NCBI RefSeq assembly: GCF_023544465.1
Contig: NZ_JALPVL010000018.1
Span: 124,001 to 188,000 of the forward strand
Reading direction: 5' to 3'
From: Paractinoplanes maris
GTDB taxonomy: Bacteria > Actinomycetota > Actinomycetes > Mycobacteriales > Micromonosporaceae
Length of the DNA: 64,000 nt
Under the pieces are notes generated by a model. The model was not told where the DNA came from, made no database searches, and saw nothing but the letters and a program-made list of their open reading frames with translations. This document shows, in pieces, positions 41,398 through 49,589 of this stretch (positions are counted from its first letter, which is position 1; each line of letters begins with the position of its first letter). The position numbers and the translations under genes are program-made.

Positions 41398-43239
41398 GTG
41401 CACGTCCTGGCCACCGCCGGTCACGTCGACCACGGCAAGTCGACGCTGGTGCGCGCGCTCACCGGCATGGAACCCGACCGGTGGGCCGAGGAACGCCGCC
41501 GCGGCATGACGATCGACCTGGGCTTCGCCTGGACCACGCTGGGCTCGGGCCGGACGGTCGCGTTCGTCGACGTGCCCGGCCACGAGCGTTTCGTGCCCAA
41601 CATGCTGGCCGGCATCGGCCCCGTCCCGGCCGCGCTGCTGGTGGTGGCGGCGGACGAGGGCTGGATGCCCCAGTCGGCCGAGCACCTGGCCGCGCTGGCC
41701 GCTTTGGACGTACGGCATGGTCTGCTCGTGGTGACCCGGAGCGACCTGGCCGATCCCGGCCCGGCCACGGCGCAGGCGCTGGCCGAGATCGCCGCGACCT
41801 CGCTGGGCCAGGTGCCCGCGGTCGCCGTCAGCGGTCTCACCGGCGCCGGCCTCGACAACTTGCGGGCCGCGATCGACGACCTGGTCGACGCCTTGCCACC
41901 GCCCTCCCTCGACGAGCCCGTGCGTCTCTGGATCGACCGCGCGTTCACCGTCAAGGGCGCCGGCACCGTCGTCACCGGCACGCTGGGCGCGGGCGTCCTG
42001 CGGGTGGGTGACGAACTGGCCCTGGGCGACTCGGTGGTGCGGATCCGCGGCCTGCAGTCGCTGGGCCGGTCGGCCGACTCGGTCGAGGCTGTCGCGCGGG
42101 TGGCCGTCAACCTGCGCGGCACCCCCCGGGACGACGTGAGCCGGGGCGACGCCCTGCTGACTCCCGGCCGCTTCCGCCCGACCGAGCTGATCGACGTACG
42201 GGTCCACGGCGACCCCACCGCGGCCCTGCCGTCCACGATGACGCTGCACGCCGGCTCGGCCGCCGTCCCGGTGCGGGTGCGCCCGCTGGGCGACGACACC
42301 GCGCGTCTGCGCCTGGCCCGCCCGCTCCCGCTGCGGATCGGCGACCGGGCCCTGCTGCGCGACCCCGGCCTGCATCACGTGGCCGGCGGAGTCACCGTCC
42401 TCGACGTGGTGCCACCTGGCCTGCAGCGCCGGGGCGCCGCCGCCGCCCGAGCGGCCACCCTGTCCAAACTCGACGGCCACCCCGACCTGGCCGGCGAGCT
42501 CGCCCGACGCCACCTGATCCGGGCGGCTGACCTCGCCGCCATGGGCGTCCCGTTACCGGACGAGGCCGGGCCGGCATTCCGTTCCCCCACGCCCGCCTCG
42601 CCGAAGCCCGTGGCGGGGCCGGGCGGCGCGCCTGGCCATGACGCCCGATCCCCGTCCGTCGTCACGCCGGTGGTCAACGACTGGTATGCCGACCCGTCAT
42701 TCTGGGCTTCGCTGCTCGACCGGCTCCCCACCGAGGTCGCGGCCTACCTGAAGGAGCACCCGCTCGAGCCCGGCATGCCGCTGGACGCCCTCCGCCACCG
42801 CCTCGCCCTGCCCGACCGTGCCCTCGTCACGGCGCTCCTGCGCCCACCCCTGTCCACCCGCAACGGCCGAGTGGCGACCGCCGTCGCCGGCCCACCCGCC
42901 GAGCTGGTCGCTCTGGTCGAGCGCGCCTTCGACGGCCTGAGCCCCTTCGCCGCCCCCGAGGCCCACGCCCTGACCGAGCTGGGCCTGGGCCCCCGCCAGC
43001 TGGCCGCCGCCGCCCGCACCGGCCTGGTCCTCCAGCTGGCCCCCCAGGTGGTGCTGGCCGCCGGCGCCGTCGAGCAAGCAGCTCAGGTCCTGGCCACCCT
43101 CCCGCAGCCGTTCACGCTGAGCGAGGCCCGCCGAGCCCTGGACACCACCCGCCGGGTGGCCGTCCCGTTCCTGGAGCTCCTGGACCGCCGCGGCATCACC
43201 CAGAGGCTCCCGGACGACCGTCGCCAACTGCGGCCGTGA
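41398..43239 (+). CDS. selB: Selenocysteine-specific elongation factor
   Basis: 613 residues, matching E. coli SelB (about 614). The GTPase domain has GHVDHGKST (residues 8-16) and DVPGHERFVPNML; the guanine-binding motif is TRSD. Domains two and three follow (to about 340) and the C-terminal half has several winged helices, which in SelB bind the SECIS hairpin. The GTG start comes one base after the selA stop. A Pro/Ala linker (about 395-425) interrupts the winged-helix region. The last 44 bases overlap, in antisense, the end of the RidA-like gene. It should recruit Sec-tRNA to the UGA of fdhA. Confidence 0.96.
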   Translation: MHVLATAGHVDHGKSTLVRALTGMEPDRWAEERRRGMTIDLGFAWTTLGSGRTVAFVDVPGHERFVPNMLAGIGPVPAALLVVAADEGWMPQSAEHLAALAALDVRHGLLVVTRSDLADPGPATAQALAEIAATSLGQVPAVAVSGLTGAGLDNLRAAIDDLVDALPPPSLDEPVRLWIDRAFTVKGAGTVVTGTLGAGVLRVGDELALGDSVVRIRGLQSLGRSADSVEAVARVAVNLRGTPRDDVSRGDALLTPGRFRPTELIDVRVHGDPTAALPSTMTLHAGSAAVPVRVRPLGDDTARLRLARPLPLRIGDRALLRDPGLHHVAGGVTVLDVVPPGLQRRGAAAARAATLSKLDGHPDLAGELARRHLIRAADLAAMGVPLPDEAGPAFRSPTPASPKPVAGPGGAPGHDARSPSVVTPVVNDWYADPSFWASLLDRLPTEVAAYLKEHPLEPGMPLDALRHRLALPDRALVTALLRPPLSTRNGRVATAVAGPPAELVALVERAFDGLSPFAAPEAHALTELGLGPRQLAAAARTGLVLQLAPQVVLAAGAVEQAAQVLATLPQPFTLSEARRALDTTRRVAVPFLELLDRRGITQRLPDDRRQLRP

Positions 43240-43634
43240 CCTCCACCTCCAGCACCGCCCCCGGCAGGAACAGCCGGCTCACCTCGACGGTCGTGCTGGC
43301 CGGCGGTTTCCGGCCCGGTGCCGGGAAGAGCCGCCGCCGCACCGCGCCGTAAGCCGGCAGGTCATCGAGGTCGGTCATGAACGTCCGGAGGAACAGCACA
43401 TCCCCGAGCCCCGCGCCATGGGCAGCCAGCAGCGCGCCGACGATCTCGAAGATCCGCTCGGCCTGCGCCCCCGCGTCCCCCGGCGCCACCACCGCCCCGG
43501 CGTCGTCCACCGCGACCTGCCCCGCCAGCTGAAGCAGAGCCCCACCGGGCAGATCGATCCGAGCGACATGAGCGAACCGGTCCCCGAACGGTGCCCGCCA
43601 CCGAGGCCGGATTGTCGAGCGTCATCTTCACCAT
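43196..43634 (-). pseudogene. RidA-family gene broken by a frameshift
   Basis: Reading from an ATG at 43634 gives MVKMTLDNPASVAGT and then runs into a frame without family similarity. The neighbouring frame begins to match RidA just there: FGDRFAHVARIDLPGG, then LQLAGQVAVDDAGAVV, LRTFMTDL and the ending VEVTAAV. A one-base change near 43588-43596 (GGGCACCGTTCGG) would join the two. So either the gene is decayed or the sequence has an error; a shortened protein of about 104 residues from a GTG at 43510 is possible but would lack the first strand. RidA proteins hydrolyse reactive enamines or imines. The gene is divergent from a LysR regulator. Confidence 0.7.
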
Positions 43635-43705
43635 GCCGGCGACGCTAGGCGTGGTGATGCCATGCCACCAGCGAATGTCGAGCATGCCTGCCATGCTGTG
43701 CAGTC

Positions 43706-44608
43706 ATGGACACGGTTCTGCTCGATGTCTTCCGCACCGTCGCCCACCTCGGCTCGATCACCGCGGCCGCCCGCCGCCTGCAGTTCACCCAGTCAGCCGT
43801 GTCCCGCCAGATAGCCACCCTCGAGGCAGAACTGGGCACCCGGATCTTCGACCGTCTCCCTCGAGGCGTGGCCCTGACCGAGGAGGGCCGCACCCTGCTC
43901 CCGCACGCCGACGCCATCCTCGACCGCCTGGCCGCAGCCCGCCGCGCCGTCGACGACCTGCACACGCTGAGGGCCGGCCGCCTGCGGGTGGCCGCCTTTC
44001 CGACCGCCGTGGCCGCGCTGGTCCCCCGCGCTCTCGCCGCCTTTCGCGCGGCCCACCCCGAGGTGGCGGTCAGCCTCATCGAGGGCCTGACCCCCACCCT
44101 GCTGGAACGCCTGGCCACCGGCGAAGCCGACGTGGCCGTGGTGAGCGAGTCCCCCGCCGGCCCGATCGACACGACGCGCTTCGACCTGCACCACATCCTC
44201 GACGAGCGCCTGCTGGTGGCCGTCTCCCGCACCCACCGCCTGGCCCGCCGCCGCACAGTCCGCCTGTCCGAACTGGAAGCCGACTCCTTCGTCGCGGGTT
44301 CCGCCCACGCCGAGGAGACACTGCTGCGAGCCAGCCTGCCCACCGGCTTCCGCCCCCGCATCGACATAGTCGCCGCCGACTGGACCGGCAAGCTGGGCTG
44401 CGTGGCCGCCGGCCTCGGCATAGCCCTGATCCCAGCCTTGGCCATGCGCTCCAAACCCGCCGACGTGGCCCTGCTACGCCTGCACCCCGACGACGAACCC
44501 ACCCGCCGCATCCACGCAGCCGCCCGCGCCGGCCACACTCCCCCACCCGCCGTGACGTCGTTCCTGCCCCTGCTGAAGGAGTCCCTCGACCCACTGTGGT
44601 CCCGCTGA
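43706..44608 (+). CDS. LysR-family regulator
   Basis: 300 residues. Winged HTH at the N-terminus (FRTVAHLGSITAAARRLQFTQSAVSRQIATLE) and a substrate-binding co-inducer domain beginning about residue 90 (GRLRVAAFPTAVAALVP). The ATG is divergent from the frameshifted RidA gene with 71 bases between, the usual LysR-target layout, so the RidA-like gene is its likely target. The intergenic segment contains T-N11-A-like spacing but I could not assign one site with confidence. Confidence 0.93.
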   Translation: MDTVLLDVFRTVAHLGSITAAARRLQFTQSAVSRQIATLEAELGTRIFDRLPRGVALTEEGRTLLPHADAILDRLAAARRAVDDLHTLRAGRLRVAAFPTAVAALVPRALAAFRAAHPEVAVSLIEGLTPTLLERLATGEADVAVVSESPAGPIDTTRFDLHHILDERLLVAVSRTHRLARRRTVRLSELEADSFVAGSAHAEETLLRASLPTGFRPRIDIVAADWTGKLGCVAAGLGIALIPALAMRSKPADVALLRLHPDDEPTRRIHAAARAGHTPPPAVTSFLPLLKESLDPLWSR

Positions 44609-44620
44609 GAAGGCCGGCTT

Positions 44621-45046
44621 TCAGGCGCTGTCGGCGATGGTGAACAGCCTCTGCCGCGAACGCTCGATCAGCGTCGTGAGCAGGTGGATGTGCGTGTCAC
44701 CGAACGCCTCTTCGAGCAGCACATCCTCGTCACCCACGAGGTTGGGGTACGCCTCGTTCTCGGCGCGCTCGTCCAGGATGGCGTTCCGCTCGGCACAGAG
44801 CGTGCGCAGGTTGTCGAACTCCGTCATCCCCTCGACCCGGTCACTGCCGGGACGGGACGAGCCGGAAACCAGCGCGGCGTAACGCGCGTTCAACAAGCGC
44901 TGCGCCTCTTCCTCCGAAGTCCAGGGCGTGCCATAAAAAACCTCGGTGGTGTCCTGGTCGGGTCCGATCAGGAGAAGACCCTGGCTTCGGCCGAGAAAGT
45001 CGTTCTCCATCTCCGAGAAGACGCGCAGTTCAGTCAATTCGATCAT
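44621..45046 (-). CDS. Hypothetical acidic protein
   Basis: 141 residues, acidic (many Glu and Asp), without signal peptide, membrane helix or known motif. It has an N-terminal alpha/beta part (MIELTELRVFSEMENDFLGRSQGLLLIG) followed by helices (EEEAQRLLNARYAAL, LIERSRQRLFTIAD). Base composition is slightly lower in GC than its neighbours. It ends 13 bases after the convergent LysR gene and lies 262 bases from tRNA-Sec. I do not recognise it. Confidence 0.6.
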   Translation of the reverse strand: MIELTELRVFSEMENDFLGRSQGLLLIGPDQDTTEVFYGTPWTSEEEAQRLLNARYAALVSGSSRPGSDRVEGMTEFDNLRTLCAERNAILDERAENEAYPNLVGDEDVLLEEAFGDTHIHLLTTLIERSRQRLFTIADSA

Positions 45047-45308
45047 CGTGTGCTCCTTGGTTCAGGGCGCCCGCTGTGGGCTGGGAACCACGCTCGCACA
45101 GGCCTCTTGAACCTGTTTGCGCTAGAAGGCGAAGACTCGGGCGCGCGGAGACCGGCAGAACAAATGGGACGGAGAAATGCGGTCGTCCCATCACGTCTGG
45201 GCGAGCCGGAGCCGACTGTCCGATAATCCATGACGAATTCATAACGGTCCGCGGAATCGCCCGCAGACCCGATGCCGTAATCCCCGATAAAGCGCGACAG
45301 CGATAAAG

Positions 45309-45401
45309 CGGAGGCGGACGGGAATCGAACCCGCCTGACCCGGGTGCCGGGTCACACCGGTTTTGAAGACCGGGAGGGGCACCAGCCACCTGAACGCCTC
45401 C
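45309..45401 (-). tRNA. selC: tRNA-Sec, anticodon TCA
   Basis: 93 bases. The acceptor strands GGAGGCG and CGCCTCC pair perfectly; the eighth pair that tRNA-Sec often has would be T against C here. The anticodon stem CCGGT/ACCGG closes the loop CTTCAAA, giving anticodon TCA (45366-45364), which reads UGA. The variable arm is very long, with 8-base arms TGACCCGG and CCGGGTCA around a three-base loop, a hallmark of tRNA-Sec. The T arm is GCGGG-TTCGATT-CCCGT. The discriminator is G and CCA is not encoded. It is divergent from selD. Confidence 0.96.
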
Positions 45402-45506
45402 GGGGTCGACGATAGCTGTTGCTTGCGGGGACGTGGGTGGCGGCCAGGGCGTGATCCTGAGCGCCCCGAGGGGCGGGGTGATCACGGGCGTGCCAGAGTG
45501 GTCGGT

Positions 45507-46517
45507 GTGACTGCTGTTGATGCGACTCGGCTGACCCAGTACGCGCACGGCGGTGGCTGTGCCTGCAAGATTCCGCCCGGTGAGCTCGAGTCCGTCGTGG
45601 CCGGGCTGGTCGGGACGGGGTTGCCCAAGGGGCCGGGTGAGCTGCTCGTCGGGCTGGATGACGGGGATGACGCGGCCGTGGTGAGTCTGGCCAACGGCAC
45701 GGCGGTGGTGGCTACGGCTGACTTCTTCACGCCGGTGGTCGACGACGCGTACGACTGGGGGCGGATCGCGGCGGCGAACGCGCTGTCCGACGTCTATGCG
45801 ATGGGTGGGACGCCGGTTGTCGCGGTCAACCTGCTGGCCTGGCCGCGGGATCTGCTTCCCATGGAGCTCGCGGGTGAGGTGCTGGCCGGGGGGCTGGCCA
45901 TCGCGCGGGACGCCGGCTGTCACCTGGCCGGAGGGCACAGCGTGGATGACCCGGAGCCCAAGTACGGTATGGCGGTCACCGGCATCGCCGACCCGCACCG
46001 GCTCTTGCGCAATGACGCGGGTGTGGCCGGGGTGCCGCTCACGCTCACCAAACCGCTGGGCATCGGGATGCTCAACAGCCGGCACAAGGCGACCGGCGAG
46101 GTCTTTCAGAACGCGATCGACACCATGGCCACGCTCAACCTGGCGGCGTCGGTCGAAGCCCTGCGGATCGGGGCGGTCTGCGCCACCGATGTGACCGGCT
46201 TCGGGCTGTTCGGTCACCTGCACAAGCTGGCCCGGGCCAGCGGGGTCACGGCTCGCCTCCACGCAAGCGCGGTTCCCTACCTGGATGGTGCCCGCGAGGC
46301 CCTGCGGGACGGGTACGTCAGTGGGGGCACCCGCCGCAACCTGGACTGGGTCCGGCCGCACCTCGACAGCGACGTCAGCGAGGACGAGTTGCTCCTGCTG
46401 GCCGACGCGCAGACCTCGGGCGGACTGCTCGTGGCCGGTGAGGTGCCGGGCTACCCGGTCATCGGCGAGCTGATCCCGGCGCGGCCGGACGGGACCACGC
46501 TCGAAGTACGGTCCTGA
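45507..46517 (+). CDS. selD: Selenide, water dikinase (selenophosphate synthetase)
   Basis: 336 residues. It makes selenophosphate from selenide and ATP for SelA. The catalytic pair is Cys18 and Lys21 in GGGCACKIPP (Cys17 and Lys20 of E. coli); the position that is Sec in some bacteria is Cys here, so SelD does not itself need UGA decoding. Further landmarks are LDDGDDAAV, DFFTPVVDDAYDWGRIAAANALSDVYAMGG, TDVTGFGLFGHL and DAQTSGGLL. GTG at 45507 fits the family N-terminus (VTAVDATRLTQYAHGGG); a long in-frame extension upstream runs into the tRNA gene and is not credible. Confidence 0.96.
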   Translation: MTAVDATRLTQYAHGGGCACKIPPGELESVVAGLVGTGLPKGPGELLVGLDDGDDAAVVSLANGTAVVATADFFTPVVDDAYDWGRIAAANALSDVYAMGGTPVVAVNLLAWPRDLLPMELAGEVLAGGLAIARDAGCHLAGGHSVDDPEPKYGMAVTGIADPHRLLRNDAGVAGVPLTLTKPLGIGMLNSRHKATGEVFQNAIDTMATLNLAASVEALRIGAVCATDVTGFGLFGHLHKLARASGVTARLHASAVPYLDGAREALRDGYVSGGTRRNLDWVRPHLDSDVSEDELLLLADAQTSGGLLVAGEVPGYPVIGELIPARPDGTTLEVRS

Positions 46518-46552
46518 CCGCGAGCGCCGGGCACGGCGAGCCGGCGCGGGGG

Positions 46553-46583
46553 TTGACTTCGAGTGCACTCGAACTGCGAGGCT
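46553..46583 (+). promoter_or_regulatory. MerR-type promoter with perfect dyad
   Basis: A -35 hexamer TTGACT at 46553 is followed by a 19-base spacer and the weak -10 GAGGCT. The overlong spacer is what MerR proteins correct by bending the DNA. The dyad TTCGAGTGCACTCGAA (46558-46573) is a perfect 16-base palindrome within the spacer. The expected transcription start is at or near the ATG at 46591, so the message would be leaderless. Autoregulation is the natural reading. Confidence 0.75.
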
Positions 46584-46590
46584 GACACCC

Positions 46591-47037
46591 ATGGCTAACG
46601 GACTCACTGTCGGCGAGGCCGCGGAAACTGTCGGGCTCAGTGTGCACACGCTGCGCTGGTACGAGCAGGAGGGCCTGGTCGCGCCGATCGAGCGGGACAG
46701 TGCCGGCCGGCGGCGGTACTGCGACGACGATCTGGGCTGGCTGCGGCTGCTGATCCGGCTGCGGGGCACCGGCATGCCCGTGCGGGACATGCGCCGCTAC
46801 GCCGAGATGGTGCGCGACGGCGACCACACCGTGGGCGACCGGCTGCAGCTGTTCGTCGAGCACCGTGAGCGCGTGCTGGCCCGCATCGACGAGTTGCAGC
46901 AGGACCTCTCGATGCTGGACATCAAGATCGCCCTGTACGGCGAGATGGACCGCGCCCAGCAGGAACGGCAGGGCGACGACTTCCAGCGGGTGCGGCACGA
47001 GCTGGGACACGATGGACTGACCGCGCCGGCCCGCTGA
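46591..47037 (+). CDS. MerR-family regulator
   Basis: 148 residues. The N-terminal HTH (LTVGEAAETVGLSVHTLRWYEQEGLVAP, then GRRRYCDDDLGWL) is followed by the dimerisation coiled coil (about 80-130). A single cysteine lies in RRRYCDDDL; there is no metal-binding cysteine cluster at the C-terminus, so it belongs with the AdhR/NmlR-like or other redox- or ligand-sensing branch. It has its own MerR-type promoter with a perfect dyad. It follows selD by 73 bases and precedes a tandem repeat and the end of the fdh operon on the other strand. Confidence 0.93.
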   Translation: MANGLTVGEAAETVGLSVHTLRWYEQEGLVAPIERDSAGRRRYCDDDLGWLRLLIRLRGTGMPVRDMRRYAEMVRDGDHTVGDRLQLFVEHRERVLARIDELQQDLSMLDIKIALYGEMDRAQQERQGDDFQRVRHELGHDGLTAPAR

Positions 47038-47076
47038 CCGCGTTCGCGGCGACCCCCGGCGAAAGAAGCGACCCGC

Positions 47077-47268
47077 GAGACAGCGACCCCGCGAGACAGC
47101 GACCCCGCGAGACAGCGACCCCGCGAGACAGCGACCCCGCGAGACAGCGACCCCGCGAGACAGCGACCCCGCGAGACAGCGACCCCGCGAGACAGCGACC
47201 CCGCGAGACAGCGACCCCGCGAGACAGCGACCCCGCGAGACAGCGACCCCGCGAGACAGCGACCCCGG
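47077..47268. repeat. Twelve-copy 16-bp tandem repeat array
   Basis: The unit GAGACAGCGACCCCGC is present twelve times in 192 bases; eleven copies are perfect and the twelfth has one change. Diverged partial copies extend a little on both sides (GCGACCCGCGAGA, GCAAGCGACCCGCCGAGAC). It lies in the 285 bases between the convergent merR and nrfD genes and is not coding. The period is not a multiple of three. Homogeneity suggests recent expansion. I see no long inverted repeat within it. Confidence 0.95.
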
Positions 47269-47322
47269 CGAAGCAAGCGACCCGCCGAGACGAGCGACGC
47301 GCCGAACTAAGGCCCGGCGAGA

Positions 47323-48411
47323 CTAAGACCCGCTGACTTTCTTGCCGCCGGCTTTGTTCAGGCCCTCGCGCTGCGGCACGACCGTGTAACGCGGGTCCTT
47401 GGCCGACTCGACGCCGCCCTCGAACACCCCGAACCGGGTCAGCACCGAGCCTGCCAGCAGCGACACCCCGGCCAGGGCCGACACGACCCGGCTGCGACGA
47501 CCGACCACCGCACCCACCGCGCCGGCCACCGTCAGCAGCCGCGCCGCCTTCAGCAGCTTGCCCGGGCGGCCCGTGGTGTAGGGCTCGCTCAGCAACCCGT
47601 ACCCGTGCTCGACCCGATGCCCGGCGACGAGCTCGACCGCGGCGCCGGCCAGGGCCATCCGCCGGGCGGGCCGACCGGGGGCGGCGATCAGCCCCACGGC
47701 CGCCCCGCTGGCCAGGGCGCTTCCGGCGAACATGAACGGCAGGTCGGGATAGACAGCGTTCCAGCTCGGCACCGCCGTGTCGGCGAAAAGCACCGCGGTG
47801 TACGTGGCCAGCCCGGGAGCCAGCACGGCGGCGCCATACCCGGCGGCCGCACCCACCGGCGGCAGCACTTTCCGAGCTAGTCCGAGCACCCCGTGGGCGG
47901 GCAGGAACGGCGCCACCTCGGCCACCGCCGCCACCCCGGCCGCGCCGCCGAACAAGCTCAGCAGCCACGTACCCATCGACATCGGCGACGTCGGCTTGGC
48001 CACCCGCAGCATGTGGTGGAAGCGGTCCGGTCGCCCCAGGTCCTTGATCAGGAAGAAGGTGCTGGCGCCGAGCGCACCCAGCGCCGTCGTCCGGCCGGCG
48101 ACCCGCAGCACCGGATCGCCGGTGGCCTGGCCGCCCGCCGCGAGTAGCGCCGACCCGGCGGCGAGGCCACCGGTGAACAGGTAGATCGCGATGTCGTGGG
48201 TCCACACCGGAGGCCGCACGATGGGCCGCCCGTAGTAGGACTGGAAGTCGGCCTTGGGCACCATCGACCGGTCGCCGCCACCGCCGCGCTTGCCCTTGCG
48301 CCGCCCGGCACCGTCGCCCCCGGAGGAATTGCGCACCGGGCCACCCGGCGCCTCGTCCCGCGACAGTCCGCTGCCGGGCCGGCCGGCGGGCGGCGGGGAA
48401 ACCGAGCTCAC
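47323..48411 (-). CDS. nrfD: NrfD-type membrane anchor of formate dehydrogenase
   Basis: 362 residues with eight or so membrane helices, preceded by a cytoplasmic Gly/Arg/Lys-rich N-terminus of about 65 residues (GGGDRSMVPKADFQSYYGRPI). The start of the membrane part (VWTHDIAIYLFTGGLAAGSALLA) and LIKDLGRPDRFHHMLRVAKPTSPMSMGTW are characteristic of the NrfD/PsrC family, which links an iron-sulphur subunit to the quinone pool. The GTG start overlaps the fdhB stop (GTGA). It is the last gene of fdhA-fdhB-nrfD. Confidence 0.92.
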   Translation of the reverse strand: MSSVSPPPAGRPGSGLSRDEAPGGPVRNSSGGDGAGRRKGKRGGGGDRSMVPKADFQSYYGRPIVRPPVWTHDIAIYLFTGGLAAGSALLAAGGQATGDPVLRVAGRTTALGALGASTFFLIKDLGRPDRFHHMLRVAKPTSPMSMGTWLLSLFGGAAGVAAVAEVAPFLPAHGVLGLARKVLPPVGAAAGYGAAVLAPGLATYTAVLFADTAVPSWNAVYPDLPFMFAGSALASGAAVGLIAAPGRPARRMALAGAAVELVAGHRVEHGYGLLSEPYTTGRPGKLLKAARLLTVAGAVGAVVGRRSRVVSALAGVSLLAGSVLTRFGVFEGGVESAKDPRYTVVPQREGLNKAGGKKVSGS

Positions 48412-49589
48412 TGACGCCTCCCGGCGAACGCGACGACCGCGGTGGCGGCCATGGTCAACGCGGCCAGTCCGGCCCGCTTCCACATCGAGACGACATCGCG
48501 GGTCGGCACGTGCGGGTCGGGCGGCAGACCGTACACCTCGGGCTCGTCCAGCAGCAGGAAGAACGCGCCGTCCCCGCCCACCCCGTCGGAGGAGTCGTGG
48601 CCATAGAGCCGGGCCTCGGCGACACCGTTCTCCTGCAGGTTCTTGACTCGGCGGGCCGCGCGCTCACGCAGCTCGGAGAGCTCGCCGAACTGGATGGACT
48701 CGGTCGGGCAGGCCTGGGCGCAGGCGGGGGTCAATCCATCGCCGATGCGGTCGTAGCAGAGCGTGCACTTCCAGGCCCGGCCGTCGTCCTCACGCCGGTC
48801 GATCACGCCGTACGGGCAGGCCGAGATGCAGTAGCCGCAACCGTTGCAGATGTCTTCCTGCACCACGACCGTGCCGAACTCGGTGCGGAACAACGCCCCG
48901 GTCGGGCAGACGTCGAGGCATCCGGCGTGGGTGCAGTGCTTGCACACGTTCGACATCATCAGCCAGCGGAAGTCGGTGCGCGGCGCCTCGGCGACCCGCC
49001 CCGGCAGATCGGTCATCGGCATCCCGAGGAACTGCCCACCGCCTGCCTGAGCAGAGCCCGGTGTAGCAGAGCCCGGTGAAGCAGAGCCCGGTGTAGCAGC
49101 GCCGGAATGAGAAGAGCCGCAGCCCCCGGAACCGCAGCCCGGAGCAGCCGGGGCGCCGAGGAACTCGCTGCCGGCGGTGGCCGCCGCGGCCAGCGCGTCG
49201 ACCGCCGGTGGAATCCCCGGCGCGGTGCCCGTGTCCGGCGCGGTCCGCGCCGCCACCACATTGGTCGCCGGGATCGACGACGGCCCGACCGGCAGCCCGG
49301 CGAACGCGCCCGGCGTATCGGTGGCCGCGCCCGACGACGACCGGGGCTGCTCGATGAAGGCCACGTGCCGCCACGAGTTCGCGGTCAGCCCACCGGTGTT
49401 GTCGTAGGACTGTCCGAGCAGGTCGAACCCGTCGTCCGGCACCGCGTTCCACGTCTTGCAGGCCACCTCGCACGCCTTGCAGCCGATGCAGACCGACGTG
49501 TCGGTGAAGAATCCCATCCGCGGCGGCGCGTCGGTGTAGCCCGCGTCCGGCGCCGGGTCGAGCGGCCCGTAGAGGCTATTGCTGCCCAT
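48408..49589 (-). CDS. fdhB: Formate dehydrogenase iron-sulphur subunit (four-cluster ferredoxin)
   Basis: 393 residues. Four cysteine groups for [4Fe-4S] clusters are visible: CIGCKACEVAC (34-44), CKHCTHAGCLDVC (216-228), CNGCGYCISAC (248-258) and CTLCYDRIGDGLTPACAQAC (275-294). It passes electrons from FdhA to the NrfD protein. A Gly/Ser/Ala-rich insert of about 105 residues (about 82-187) splits the first group from the second; it is not in the usual FdhB and contains GCGSGGCGSS and a PGSA repeat. ATG at 49589 overlaps the end of fdhA by 14 bases, and nrfD starts within its stop codon. Confidence 0.95.
   Translation of the reverse strand: MGSNSLYGPLDPAPDAGYTDAPPRMGFFTDTSVCIGCKACEVACKTWNAVPDDGFDLLGQSYDNTGGLTANSWRHVAFIEQPRSSSGAATDTPGAFAGLPVGPSSIPATNVVAARTAPDTGTAPGIPPAVDALAAAATAGSEFLGAPAAPGCGSGGCGSSHSGAATPGSASPGSATPGSAQAGGGQFLGMPMTDLPGRVAEAPRTDFRWLMMSNVCKHCTHAGCLDVCPTGALFRTEFGTVVVQEDICNGCGYCISACPYGVIDRREDDGRAWKCTLCYDRIGDGLTPACAQACPTESIQFGELSELRERAARRVKNLQENGVAEARLYGHDSSDGVGGDGAFFLLLDEPEVYGLPPDPHVPTRDVVSMWKRAGLAALTMAATAVVAFAGRRQ

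Noticed and set aside
43196..43510. An intact 104-residue RidA starting at the GTG at 43510
   Set aside because: RidA similarity continues upstream of this GTG (FAHVARIDLPGG, LQLAGQVA), so this start would remove the first strand; the frameshift explanation fits better.
47077..47268. CRISPR array
   Set aside because: The 16-base units are directly adjacent with no spacers, and no cas gene is present in the window.
46922..48205. A frame reading through the 16-base repeats on the minus strand as a repeat protein
   Set aside because: It overlaps nrfD in another frame; the amino-acid repeat is only the translation of non-coding tandem DNA.
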